Origin: Burkholderiaceae bacterium
GTDB lineage: Bacteria > Pseudomonadota > Gammaproteobacteria > Burkholderiales > Burkholderiaceae
Assembly (NCBI GenBank): GCA_025057735.1
Contig: JANWUU010000193.1
Coordinates: forward strand, 1 to 6,441
Direction: 5' to 3'
DNA length: 6,441 nt
Shown here: positions 1-6,099 of the stretch, piece by piece
Position numbering within the stretch: the stretch's first letter is position 1
Layout of the letters: each line of letters opens with the position of its first letter
Made by a program: the position numbers and the translations under genes
The notes under the pieces: model-generated
What the model was told of the DNA's origin: nothing
The model's input: only the letters and a program-made list of their open reading frames with translations
Databases searched by the model: none

Positions 1-59
1 TCGCGGCGGATCGCCTGCAGCTCGGCGCGGAACTGCACGATGCGGTCGATCAGGTTCAT
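1..59 (-). CDS. 5' end of an unidentified gene downstream of sodC (partial)
   Basis: Reading leftward from an ATG at 59 gives 19 whole codons before the window ends, starting MNLIDRIVQFRAELQAIRR. All 19 codons end in G or C, as in the confident genes here, and this is the main reason to believe the frame is coding. The start lies 13 bases after the sodC stop on the same strand, so the two would form one transcript. The bases ahead of the ATG (GGCGACGGCGCG) give no good Shine-Dalgarno match, so translation may be coupled to sodC or the true start may differ. The stretch looks like an amphipathic helix. It is too short to assign a family, and I do not recognise it. Confidence 0.5.
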   Translation of the reverse strand, partial: MNLIDRIVQFRAELQAIRR

Positions 60-72
60 CGCGCCGTCGCCG

Positions 73-606
73 TCAGGAAGCGGCGCGGATCACGCCGCAG
101 GCGATGCGCGGGCCGGAGTTGCCGGCCGGCTGCGATTTGTAATCGTCCGGATCGCGGTGCACGACCAGCGCGCGACCGATCACGCTGGCCGGCCCCGGCC
201 GCACCGTAAGCACCGTGGTCTCGAAGCGGAACTTCGCCACCCCGTCGGCATCCGCCAGCAGGTTCGGCAGGTCGCCGGCGTGGCGCTCCGCGTGACCATA
301 GTGTCCGTGCGGCTTGCCGCCGGGGTTGAAATGCCCGCCTGCGCTCATCGCATCAGGCGAGGAGCAGTCGCCTTTCTCGTGCACGTGGAAGCCATGCTCG
401 CCGCCGGGTGGTAGTCCGCGGATTTCGGCCGTGATCACCACTTTGTCGCCATGCTGCTCAAAGCGTGCAGTGCCGGCGACGAAATTGCCCTCCGTCGGCA
501 TCAGCTCGGCCACTGCCACACGGGGGCCTGGTAAAAACACCGCGCAGCCGGCGAGTGCGAACGCCGCTGCAGTCATTGGGATTGTCGATGCACGGTACCT
601 TTTCAT
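73..606 (-). CDS. sodC: Cu/Zn superoxide dismutase, lipoprotein
   Basis: This protein dismutates superoxide to oxygen and hydrogen peroxide in the cell envelope. It has 177 residues, normal for bacterial SodC. Residues 1-20 form a lipoprotein signal with a basic start (MKRYR), a hydrophobic stretch and a lipobox LAGC, so Cys21 would be lipidated and the mature enzyme anchored to a membrane. The active site is complete by comparison with the family: copper ligands His74 and His76 (GFHVHE), bridging His92 (GGHFNP), zinc ligands His100, His109 and Asp112 (ERHAGDLPN), and the fourth copper ligand His150 (VVHRDPDD). Cys81 and Cys170 should form the conserved disulfide, and Arg167 in RIACGV is the substrate-guiding arginine. 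The loop at residues 100-109 has extra histidines (HGHYGHAERH). The ATG start is supported by GAGGAG a few bases upstream. It probably shares a transcript with the partial gene at 1-59. The family call is secure; the membrane of residence is inferred. Confidence 0.96.
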   Translation of the reverse strand: MKRYRASTIPMTAAAFALAGCAVFLPGPRVAVAELMPTEGNFVAGTARFEQHGDKVVITAEIRGLPPGGEHGFHVHEKGDCSSPDAMSAGGHFNPGGKPHGHYGHAERHAGDLPNLLADADGVAKFRFETTVLTVRPGPASVIGRALVVHRDPDDYKSQPAGNSGPRIACGVIRAAS

Positions 607-612
607 CGTTGT

Positions 613-618
613 CTCCTC
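613..618 (-). promoter_or_regulatory. Ribosome binding site of sodC
   Basis: On the minus strand the sequence reads GAGGAG, then ACAACG, then the ATG at 606. This is a near-consensus Shine-Dalgarno with a 6-base spacer, and it fixes the sodC start. It is one of only two strong sites in the window. Confidence 0.75.
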
Positions 619-621
619 GGA

Positions 622-660
622 TGGCGCGCCTCTCGTAGCTTATCCCCGCAGGGCGCGCCA
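622..660. repeat. 9-bp perfect inverted repeat ahead of sodC
   Basis: TGGCGCGCC at 622-630 and GGCGCGCCA at 652-660 are exact reverse complements separated by 21 bases. The 8-base core GGCGCGCC is itself a palindrome, so the two copies are also direct repeats 29 bases apart. The pair begins 4 bases upstream of the sodC Shine-Dalgarno. It could form a hairpin in the sodC leader or be a paired binding site for a dimeric regulator. In DNA this GC-rich, an 8-base CG word is not very rare, so function is an inference. Confidence 0.45.
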
Positions 661-666
661 GGTGCG

Positions 667-697
667 AGCATAGCCGCGCCCGGTCTGGGGCGGGCAA
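667..697 (-). promoter_or_regulatory. Weak candidate sodC promoter
   Basis: On the minus strand TTGCCC (plus coordinates 692-697) is followed after 19 bases by TATGCT (667-672). Each has about four matches to the sigma-70 hexamers, but the spacer is longer than the preferred 17. If used, the transcript would start near 660 and the inverted repeat at 622-660 would lie in its leader. This is only a candidate; no better pair was found in this spacer. Confidence 0.2.
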
Positions 698-756
698 GGC
701 GGCCTCTGCCACGTTGCCCCGTACAATCTGCGCAGCTCTCTTTGCGCTTGCACGCC

Positions 757-1020
757 ATGAACGCGCCGTCTGCACTGGCCGACGCGGCCGCCGCCCGATC
801 GGCGGCTGGGTTACGGCGGCGTCATACGCAGCTGGTGCGGCGGAGCCTCCGCGACGCTTTGCGCAAGTGGCGCATCTACGCGCGCCAGCGTCTTTTGCGG
901 CGCTGCGTGAAGTTGCGCCCCAACGAGGACCGTAGCCGCTGCAAGGCCAGCCTGTTTCGCTTGCCCAGTCAACAGGCGAGGATGCGCAAAGCGGGCCTGC
1001 TGCTGTCCGAACACCGCTGA
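757..1020 (+). CDS. Possible small basic protein overlapping the oxidoreductase start
   Basis: An ATG at 757 opens 87 codons ending in TGA at 1018-1020. The final A is the first base of the oxidoreductase ATG, giving a TGATG overlap typical of translational coupling. My hand count of G+C by codon position is about 68, 57 and 82%. That is the order expected of coding DNA in a GC-rich genome, but with a lower third position than the confident genes. The product would be very basic (about 20 Arg and 4 Lys against 5 acidic residues), with one Trp (LRKWRIY) and two Cys, and no signal peptide or membrane segment. Against it: no Shine-Dalgarno before the ATG, no recognised domain, and arginine richness is what non-coding GC-rich DNA often yields. 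An in-frame TTG at 742 is an alternative start. It could be a real leader gene, a decayed gene, or chance. Confidence 0.35.
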   Translation: MNAPSALADAAAARSAAGLRRRHTQLVRRSLRDALRKWRIYARQRLLRRCVKLRPNEDRSRCKASLFRLPSQQARMRKAGLLLSEHR

Positions 1021-3104
1021 TGCACGCGCCCGCCCTCCCGGCTCGCGTGCAGGTGCGCGCCGCCTGCCCGCACGACTGCCCGGACACCTGCGCGATGCGG
1101 GTCACGGTGGAGCAGCGCGACGGCGCGCGCGTGGCGGTGCATATCGCCGGCGACCCCGAGCATCCGCACACGGCCGGCGTGCTGTGCACGAAGGTCAGCC
1201 GTTATCTGGAGCGCGTCTACCACCCGCAGCGGCTGCTGCAGCCGCTGAAGCGCGTCGGCCGCAAGGGGCAGGGGCGTTTCGAGCCGGTGAGCTGGGAGCA
1301 GGCGATCGCGGAAATCGCCGCGCGCCTGCGCGCGATCGCCGCCGTCGATCCGCAGCGCATCCTGCCGTACAGCTACGCCGGCACCATGGGGCTGGTGCAG
1401 GGCGAGTCGATGGCGGCGCGCTTCTTCCACAAGCTGGGCGCAAGCTTGCTGGACCGCACGATTTGCGCCTCCGCCGGGTCGGAGGCGCTGCAGTACACGC
1501 TGGGCATCCGCACCGGCACCGCGCCAGAGGCCTTCGCGCAGGCGCGGCTGATCATCTTCTGGGGCGCCAACGCGGTGGCCTCCAACCTGCACCTGTGGCG
1601 CTACGCGCAGCAGGCCAAGCGCGCCGGCGCGCGCTTGATTGCGATCGATCCGTACCGCTCGCTGACGGCGGAAAAATGCCACCAGCACATCGCGCTGCTG
1701 CCCGGCACCGACGCCGCACTGGCGCTTGGCGTCATGCATGTGCTGATCCGCGAGGACTGGCTCGATCACGACTACATCGCGCGTCACACGCTGGGCTTCG
1801 AGGCCCTCGCGGCGCGGGCACAGCAGTTTCCGCCGGCGCGCGTGGCGCAACTGTGCGGCATCACGGCGGCCGACGTCGAGCAGCTCGCGCACGATTACTG
1901 GCATTTGCGGCCGGCCGCGATCCGCCTGAACTACGGCATGCAGCGCGCCGCCGGCGGCGGTAACGCCGTGCGCGCGGTGGCCTGCCTGCCGGCGCTCGCT
2001 GGCCACTGGCGCGATCCGGCCGGCGGCCTGCTGCTGTCGACCAGCGGCGCCTACCCGCGCAACCTGCAGGCGCTGCAGCGGCCGGATCTGCTGGGCGGGC
2101 GCCAGCCGCGCACGATCAACATGAGCACGATCGGCGATGCGCTGCTCGGCGCCGATCCGCCGATCGAGGCCATCATCGTCTACAACAGCAATCCGGTGGC
2201 GGTGGCGCCCGAGTCGGCCAAGGTGGCGCGGGGGTTCGCGCGCGAGGACCTGTTCACGGTGGTGCTGGAGCAGTTCCAGACCGACACCGCCGATTACGCC
2301 GACTACCTGTTGCCGGCCACGACGCAACTCGAGCACGTCGACGTCCATGCGTCCTACGGGCACTTTGACATCGTCGCCAACAACCCTGCCATCGCGCCGC
2401 GCGGGCAGGCGCTGCCGAACACCGAGATCTTCCGGCGGCTGGCGCGCGCGCTCGGTTTCACCGATCCGTGTTTTGCGGACAGCGACGAGCAGATCGCCGC
2501 GCAGGCCTTTCTGCGCGAGGGCGCGGCGGCAGGCTACGACTGGGAACGGCTGAAGGCGCGCGGCTGGCAGCGGCTGGATCTGCCGCAGCCCTACGCGCCG
2601 TTTGCCGAGGGCGGCTTCGCCACGCCCAGCGGCAAATGCGAGTTCTACTCGCAGCGCCTGGCCGATCTGGGCCTCGATCCGCTGCCGGGCTACGTGCCGC
2701 CCTATGAGGGCCCGACGTCCAATCCGCAGCTTGCGGCGCGCTATCCGCTGGCGCTGATCTCGCCGCCGGCCCGCCACTTCCTGAACACTACGTTCGTCAA
2801 CGTGGACAGCCTGCGCGCCGCCGAGGGCGAGCCGACGCTGGAGATCCACCCGGCCGATGCGGCGGCGCGCGGCGTCGTCGACGGCGCCCGCGTGCGCGTC
2901 TTCAACGATCGCGGCGTGCTGGAGCTCACCGCGCGCGTGACCGATCGCACCCGGCCGCAGGTGGTGGTCGCGCCGTCGATCTGGTGGAAGAAGCTGGCGC
3001 GCGACGGCAAGAACGCGAACGAACTGACCAGCCAGCGCTTAACCGACATCGGTCGGGCGCCGACCTTCTACGACTGCTTAGTCGAGGTCGAGCCGCTGCC
3101 CTGA
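1020..3104 (+). CDS. Molybdopterin oxidoreductase, DMSO reductase superfamily
   Basis: This 694-residue protein is a catalytic subunit binding a bis-molybdopterin guanine dinucleotide cofactor and one iron-sulfur cluster. The N-terminal 4Fe-4S motif is Cys16-x3-Cys20-x3-Cys24 with Cys56 (CPHDCPDTC ... GVLCTK). Residues 85-570 hold the catalytic domains with WGANAV at 181, IDPYRSLTA near 209, the PGTDAALAL cofactor motif at 228, YNSNP at 388 and TDTADYADYLLPATT at 421. The C-terminal dinucleotide-binding barrel is about 575-692. Cys149 in DRTICASAG is the best candidate molybdenum ligand by position, which is an inference. Length and N-terminal pattern resemble the stand-alone oxidoreductases near the MopB_3 group, whose substrates are mostly unknown. 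There is no Tat signal, so it should be cytoplasmic, and no ferredoxin or membrane-anchor partner lies nearby. The ATG start has no Shine-Dalgarno but overlaps the preceding ORF's stop, and no in-frame ATG, GTG or TTG lies between it and an upstream stop at 933. Family certain, substrate unknown. Confidence 0.95.
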   Translation: MHAPALPARVQVRAACPHDCPDTCAMRVTVEQRDGARVAVHIAGDPEHPHTAGVLCTKVSRYLERVYHPQRLLQPLKRVGRKGQGRFEPVSWEQAIAEIAARLRAIAAVDPQRILPYSYAGTMGLVQGESMAARFFHKLGASLLDRTICASAGSEALQYTLGIRTGTAPEAFAQARLIIFWGANAVASNLHLWRYAQQAKRAGARLIAIDPYRSLTAEKCHQHIALLPGTDAALALGVMHVLIREDWLDHDYIARHTLGFEALAARAQQFPPARVAQLCGITAADVEQLAHDYWHLRPAAIRLNYGMQRAAGGGNAVRAVACLPALAGHWRDPAGGLLLSTSGAYPRNLQALQRPDLLGGRQPRTINMSTIGDALLGADPPIEAIIVYNSNPVAVAPESAKVARGFAREDLFTVVLEQFQTDTADYADYLLPATTQLEHVDVHASYGHFDIVANNPAIAPRGQALPNTEIFRRLARALGFTDPCFADSDEQIAAQAFLREGAAAGYDWERLKARGWQRLDLPQPYAPFAEGGFATPSGKCEFYSQRLADLGLDPLPGYVPPYEGPTSNPQLAARYPLALISPPARHFLNTTFVNVDSLRAAEGEPTLEIHPADAAARGVVDGARVRVFNDRGVLELTARVTDRTRPQVVVAPSIWWKKLARDGKNANELTSQRLTDIGRAPTFYDCLVEVEPLP

Positions 3105-3107
3105 CCG

Positions 3108-3263
3108 TCAGAGCGCGGCCGGCGCGGGCGGCCGCTGCCGCAGGCGCGCGGTGGCGCCGGCCCGCAGGGGGCGGCGGCGGGTCGCGGCCGGTGCCGGTTT
3201 CTTCCCGAGCATCCAGAGCCGGCTGGTGATCGGTGCGATCAGCGTCTGCAATTCGCGGTCCAT
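3108..3263 (-). CDS. Possible 51-residue hypothetical protein
   Basis: An ATG at 3263 on the minus strand opens 51 codons, starting MDRELQTLIAPITSRLWMLG, and ends in TGA at 3108-3110, only 3 bases from the convergent stop of the oxidoreductase. My hand count of G+C by codon position is about 74, 67 and 92%, a clear coding-type gradient; only GAA, AAA and two GCA codons end in A or T. A GGGGG run 6 bases before the ATG is a weak ribosome binding site. Residues 1-22 look like an amphipathic helix with mixed charge. The rest is rich in Ala, Pro and Arg and would be disordered. There is no signal peptide. I recognise no family. The low-complexity second half could be chance reading of GC-rich DNA, so the first half carries the case. 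Confidence 0.4.
   Translation of the reverse strand: MDRELQTLIAPITSRLWMLGKKPAPAATRRRPLRAGATARLRQRPPAPAAL
3153..3203 (+). terminator. Candidate terminator of the oxidoreductase gene
   Basis: GGCGCCGGCC at 3153-3162 pairs with GGCCGGTGCC at 3186-3195 to give a 10-bp stem with one G-U wobble and a 23-base loop. Two G residues and TTTCTT follow. The stem is strong, but the loop is long and the T-run is interrupted, so this is at best an imperfect intrinsic terminator. It lies about 50 bases after the oxidoreductase stop and inside the candidate minus-strand small ORF. Confidence 0.3.
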
Positions 3264-3447
3264 CGTGTGCCCCCGTCGTTCGATGTAGGAAGTGCGCTGA
3301 CTTTAGGTGTCGGACGGATTCCGAATCGGCCGAAAAGGCACGCCAGAGCCGCCCAATTCGCCGCGGTCCGCATCGCGGCGATACGCCATCGAAACGGCGC
3401 GCGCCGGCGGTCAGAATGATGGCGGGCGAGGCAGGGCAATCCAAAAG
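3264..3447. other. Intergenic region upstream of the ligase
   Basis: These 184 bases lie between the possible minus-strand small gene and the ligase and would be the control region for both. They are less GC-rich than their surroundings at 3280-3345, as expected of a promoter region. A short palindrome, GATTC-C-GAATC, sits at 3317-3327. For the plus strand, TTCGAT at 3279-3284 and TTTAGG at 3302-3307 are 17 bases apart but match the sigma-70 hexamers poorly. AGGG at 3433-3436 is a plausible but distant ribosome binding site for the ligase. I see no RNA gene here. Confidence 0.4.
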
Positions 3448-4902
3448 ATGGTCGTCGCGGATCGTCACGCGCGGGAGGCTGCGGCGCGGTTCGCCGCCGA
3501 GCGCACGATCGCGGCCGCGGGCGACGTCTGGCTTGCCCAGGGCCAGTCGGCGGGCGCGCTGATCCGGCGCACCGGGCAGCGGCTGCGCTCGCTGGTGGAT
3601 TTCGCGCGTGCCGCCGCGCCGCTGTACCGGCGCCTGTATGCGGGGCTGCCCGATGCGGCGCATCTGCCGCTTGCGGCGCTGCCGGTCGTCACCAAACCGA
3701 TGCTGATGCAGGACCTCGAGGCGGGGCTGACCGTGCGCGACCTGCCGCGCGCGCAGATCGACCGCTTCCTGCAGCGGCCGCCGGACGGCCGCCTGCTGCG
3801 CGACCGCTATGCCGTGTGGACCAGCTCCGGCACCACCGGCGTACCCGGCATCTTCCTGCACGACCGCGCGGCGCTCGCCATTTACGACGCGCTGGAAGCC
3901 TGCCGCTTCCGCGGCCTGCACAGCCCGGCGCAGGTCGCCGCCCACCTGCTGGACGGCGATCGCTACGCGCTGGTGGCCGCCACCGGCGGGCATTTCGCCG
4001 GCGCCGCCTCGGTGGAGCGGCTGCGGCGCAATTTCCCGTGGCTCGCGGGTCGGGTGCGCGTCTTCTCGCTGCTGGCGCCGCTGCCGCAGCTGGTCGCCCA
4101 GTTGAACGATTACGCGCCGACTCTGCTGGCGACCTATCCGACCGCGGCCGACCTGCTGGCCGACGAGCAGCGCGCTGGCCGCCTGCGGCTGCGGCTGGCC
4201 GAGCTGTGGACCGGCGGCGAATGCCTGTGCGAGGCGGTGCGCGCGCGTCTGGCACGGGTTTTCGGCTGCCGCGTGCGCAACGGCTACGGCGCCTCCGAGT
4301 TCCTGGCGATCGCGGCCGAGTGCGACCAAGGCGTGCTGCATGTCAATGCCGACTGGGCGATCATCGAGCCGGTGGATGCCGCCTACCGCGTGCTCGATCC
4401 GGGCGAGACCTCGCAGACTGCGCTGCTCACCAATCTGGCCAACGGCGTGCAGCCGCTGATCCGTTACGACCTCGGCGACGCGATCACGATCCTTCCCGAG
4501 CCGTGCGCCTGCGGCTCCGCGCTGCCCGCGCTGCGCGTCGAGGGCCGGCGCGACGACGTCCTGGTCTGCCCCGATGCGCGCGGCGCGCCGGTGAAGCTGC
4601 TGCCGCTCGTGCTCACCACGGTGCTGGAGGACGTGGCCCATGTGCACGATTTCCAGCTGGTGCAGCGCGCGCCGGCCGAGCTGCGGCTGCGTCTGGCGGC
4701 GGCTGCGCGCGGCGCGGCCGCGCGTGCGCAGGCGGCTCTCGCTGCCTATTTGAGCGCGCAAGGCTTGGCGCACGTGCGGGTGGTGCTCGACGACGGGCCG
4801 CCGCAGCGCGAGCGCGCCAGCGGCAAGCTGCGGCGCGTGGTGCGCGAGGCGGCGCCATCGGACGGCGCTGCGGCAGAATCTCCGCCGTGTGCGCGCGGCT
4901 GA
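3448..4902 (+). CDS. PaaK-like (phenylacetate-CoA ligase family) adenylate-forming enzyme
   Basis: This 484-residue protein belongs to the adenylate-forming superfamily, which activates a carboxylate with ATP and usually transfers it to CoA in the cytoplasm. The signature order is that of the PaaK/CapK branch (COG1541): ATP-binding loop TSSGTTGVPG at 125-134, without the lysine of acyl-CoA synthetases, as usual in this branch; YGASE at 280-284; RYDLGD at 339-344; GRRDD at 366-370; and a C-terminal SGKLRRVV whose Lys460 is the likely catalytic lysine. Cys292, His298, Cys353 and Cys355 match the spacing of a structural metal site seen in some relatives; this is an inference. Length is slightly above the usual 430-450 because of extended ends. 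The ATG at 3448 is chosen because the family-like sequence begins just after it and upstream in-frame codons look non-coding. It ends 11 bases before the peptidase gene, suggesting one operon. The acid substrate cannot be told: phenylacetate itself is unlikely to be assumed without other paa genes. Confidence 0.93.
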   Translation: MVVADRHAREAAARFAAERTIAAAGDVWLAQGQSAGALIRRTGQRLRSLVDFARAAAPLYRRLYAGLPDAAHLPLAALPVVTKPMLMQDLEAGLTVRDLPRAQIDRFLQRPPDGRLLRDRYAVWTSSGTTGVPGIFLHDRAALAIYDALEACRFRGLHSPAQVAAHLLDGDRYALVAATGGHFAGAASVERLRRNFPWLAGRVRVFSLLAPLPQLVAQLNDYAPTLLATYPTAADLLADEQRAGRLRLRLAELWTGGECLCEAVRARLARVFGCRVRNGYGASEFLAIAAECDQGVLHVNADWAIIEPVDAAYRVLDPGETSQTALLTNLANGVQPLIRYDLGDAITILPEPCACGSALPALRVEGRRDDVLVCPDARGAPVKLLPLVLTTVLEDVAHVHDFQLVQRAPAELRLRLAAAARGAAARAQAALAAYLSAQGLAHVRVVLDDGPPQRERASGKLRRVVREAAPSDGAAAESPPCARG

Positions 4903-4913
4903 ATCGACCGGCA

Positions 4914-5984
4914 ATGGCGGTCCGCTTGCAGCGCTGGGCGTTGGGCGTCGCCCTGCTGTTCGCCGCCGCCATCGCGAGCGGCTGCGGCGCCGTCGGTTAC
5001 TACGCGCAGGCCGTGCACGGTCATTTCGCATTGCTGGCGGCCGCGCGGCCGATCGACGACTGGCTGCAGGACCCGACCACGCCCGAAGACCTGAAGGATC
5101 GTCTGCGGCGGGCGCAGGCGATCCGGGCCTTCGCCTCGCGCGAGCTCGCGCTGCCAGAGAACGCCAGCTACACCACGTACGCGGACCTGAAGCGGCCGGC
5201 CGCGGTGTGGAACGTCTTCGCGGCGCCGGAACTTTCGCTGCAACTGAAGACCTGGTGCTATCCGGTGCTGGGCTGCGCCGGCTACCGCGGCTATTTCGCG
5301 CGTGCGGCGGCCGAGCGCGAGGCCGCGGCGCTGCGTGCGCAGGGGTACGACGTCGCGGTGGCGCCCGTGCCCGCGTACTCCACGCTCGGCTGGTTCGACG
5401 ATCCGCTGCTGAACACGTTCATCCGCAGCGGCGAGGGGGAACTGGCGCGCCTGATTTTCCACGAACTGGCGCACCAGGTCGCCTACGCGAAAGACGACAC
5501 GGTCTTCAACGAGAGCTTCGCCACGTTGGTCGAGCAGGTGGGCGTGCAGCGCTGGCTGGCGGACGCCGATGCCAGCGTCCGCGCCGCCTATGCGCAGCAG
5601 CAGGCGCGGCGGGCGGATTTCATCGCCCTGCTGCTGCGGCACCGGCGTGCGCTGGCCGCGCTGTACGAGGATGCCTCGCTCGATGCGGCCGCCAAGCGCG
5701 AGCGCAAGACGGAGATCTTCGCCGCCCTGCGCACCGAGTACGCGCGCATCAAGGCCGAGCGCTGGGGCGGCTTTGCCGGCTACGACGCCTATTTCGCGCA
5801 GGAGCTCAACAACGCCCATTTGGCCGCCGTCGGCGCCTACCACGACCTGGTACCGGCCTTCGAGGCGCTGCTGCGCGCAAGCGGCGGAGATCTGCCACGG
5901 TTTTACGCGCGCGTACGCGAACTGGCGCGGGCGCCGCGGGCGCAGCGGCATGCGGCGCTGCAGGAGGCGCTCGCGCGCCGCTGA
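4914..5984 (+). CDS. Putative zinc aminopeptidase, lipoprotein (COG4324/PF10023-like)
   Basis: The product has 356 residues. The N-terminus has a basic stretch (RLQR), a hydrophobic run over residues 8-20 and a lipobox-like ASGC ending at Cys24, so it is probably an envelope lipoprotein; Ala rather than Leu at -3 is less usual. A zincin motif HELAH at 183-187 supplies two zinc histidines and the catalytic Glu184; Glu200 in FNESFA, or Glu207, is a likely third ligand. The sequence GYYAQAVHGHFALL just after the signal and the HELAHQ ... FNESFATLVE block are what I associate with the family annotated as predicted aminopeptidase; activity is poorly tested in that family. Cys115 and Cys121 (WCYPVLGC) could form a disulfide, fitting an exported protein. 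The second half is rich in charged helices. The ATG at 4914 has no clear Shine-Dalgarno; an in-frame GTG at 4887 would overlap the ligase gene but would move the signal inward. It probably shares a transcript with the ligase. Confidence 0.88.
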   Translation: MAVRLQRWALGVALLFAAAIASGCGAVGYYAQAVHGHFALLAAARPIDDWLQDPTTPEDLKDRLRRAQAIRAFASRELALPENASYTTYADLKRPAAVWNVFAAPELSLQLKTWCYPVLGCAGYRGYFARAAAEREAAALRAQGYDVAVAPVPAYSTLGWFDDPLLNTFIRSGEGELARLIFHELAHQVAYAKDDTVFNESFATLVEQVGVQRWLADADASVRAAYAQQQARRADFIALLLRHRRALAALYEDASLDAAAKRERKTEIFAALRTEYARIKAERWGGFAGYDAYFAQELNNAHLAAVGAYHDLVPAFEALLRASGGDLPRFYARVRELARAPRAQRHAALQEALARR

Positions 5985-5996
5985 AAATGCGGCGCG
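5974..5996 (+). terminator. GC hairpin with the peptidase stop codon in its loop
   Basis: CGCGCCGC at 5974-5981 and GCGGCGCG at 5989-5996 form a perfect 8-bp G-C stem around the 7-base loop TGAAAAT. The peptidase stop codon TGA is the first part of that loop. What follows is GAAATCTGAC with no T-run, so it does not fit a classical intrinsic terminator. It could protect the transcript 3' end or assist Rho-dependent ending before fadD. Confidence 0.4.
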
Positions 5997-6087
5997 GAAA
6001 TCTGACAAAAGGTGCAAGCGCGCAACGCCGCCGTCTCGGCCGCGCGCGCCTTGCCCTCTATGTTTCGCGCGCCCAGCACAACAGGAC

Positions 6088-6093
6088 GAGGAG
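6088..6093 (+). promoter_or_regulatory. Ribosome binding site of fadD
   Basis: GAGGAG followed by the 6-base spacer ACGGCG precedes the ATG at 6100. The spacing favours this start over the in-frame ATG at 6109. In the 115-base gap before fadD, CTGACA at 6002-6007 resembles a -35 element, but no matching -10 sits 16-18 bases downstream; no FadR-type operator was recognised. Confidence 0.75.
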
Positions 6094-6099
6094 ACGGCG

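Larger units (their letters stand above)
607..756. other. Divergent intergenic region between sodC and the plus-strand genes
   Basis: This 150-base stretch shows no convincing reading frame. It holds the sodC ribosome binding site, the inverted repeat and the weak minus-strand promoter listed separately. For the plus strand, TACAAT at 722-727 is a good -10 match, but at 16-18 bases upstream the sequence is G+C only and offers no -35 element. A plus-strand promoter here would need an activator or another sigma factor. No tRNA-like or riboswitch-like fold was apparent. Confidence 0.4.

Noticed and set aside
40..414. A plus-strand frame opposite sodC.
   Set aside because: sodC on the other strand has all its metal ligands and a strong ribosome binding site, so this frame is a shadow.
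811..1014. A 67-codon minus-strand frame in the spacer before the oxidoreductase.
   Set aside because: Its G+C by codon position would be about 82, 57 and 68%, a poorer coding pattern than the plus-strand ORF in the same DNA.
969..2849. A 626-codon open frame antisense to the molybdopterin oxidoreductase.
   Set aside because: Its codons sit opposite a conserved protein and the translation is rich in Arg, Gln, His and Ala with no recognisable motif. Strong GC bias at third positions removes stops from the opposite strand.
3115..3135. A GCGGCC/GGCCGC hairpin just after the oxidoreductase stop.
   Set aside because: It has only 6 pairs with a 9-base loop and no T-run, which is expected by chance in such GC-rich DNA. 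The later stem at 3153-3195 is a better terminator candidate.
3307..3447. GTG at 3307 as the ligase start, adding 47 residues.
   Set aside because: The added sequence looks non-coding (Arg/Ser/Pro mixture with many codons ending in A or T) and crosses the likely promoter region.
3816..4913. Upstream in-frame extension of the peptidase through the ligase gene, suggesting a ligase-peptidase fusion.
   Set aside because: The extension is the ligase read in another frame. The peptidase protein begins with its own lipoprotein signal at 4914.
2926..5031. A 701-codon minus-strand open frame across the spacer, the ligase and the start of the peptidase.
   Set aside because: It crosses two confident plus-strand genes and their spacers, and its product is low-complexity Arg/Ala/Pro-rich. 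It is a shadow of GC-rich coding DNA.
4746..6017. A 423-codon minus-strand frame opposite the peptidase.
   Set aside because: The plus strand carries the signal peptide and zinc motif, while the minus product has no recognisable feature.
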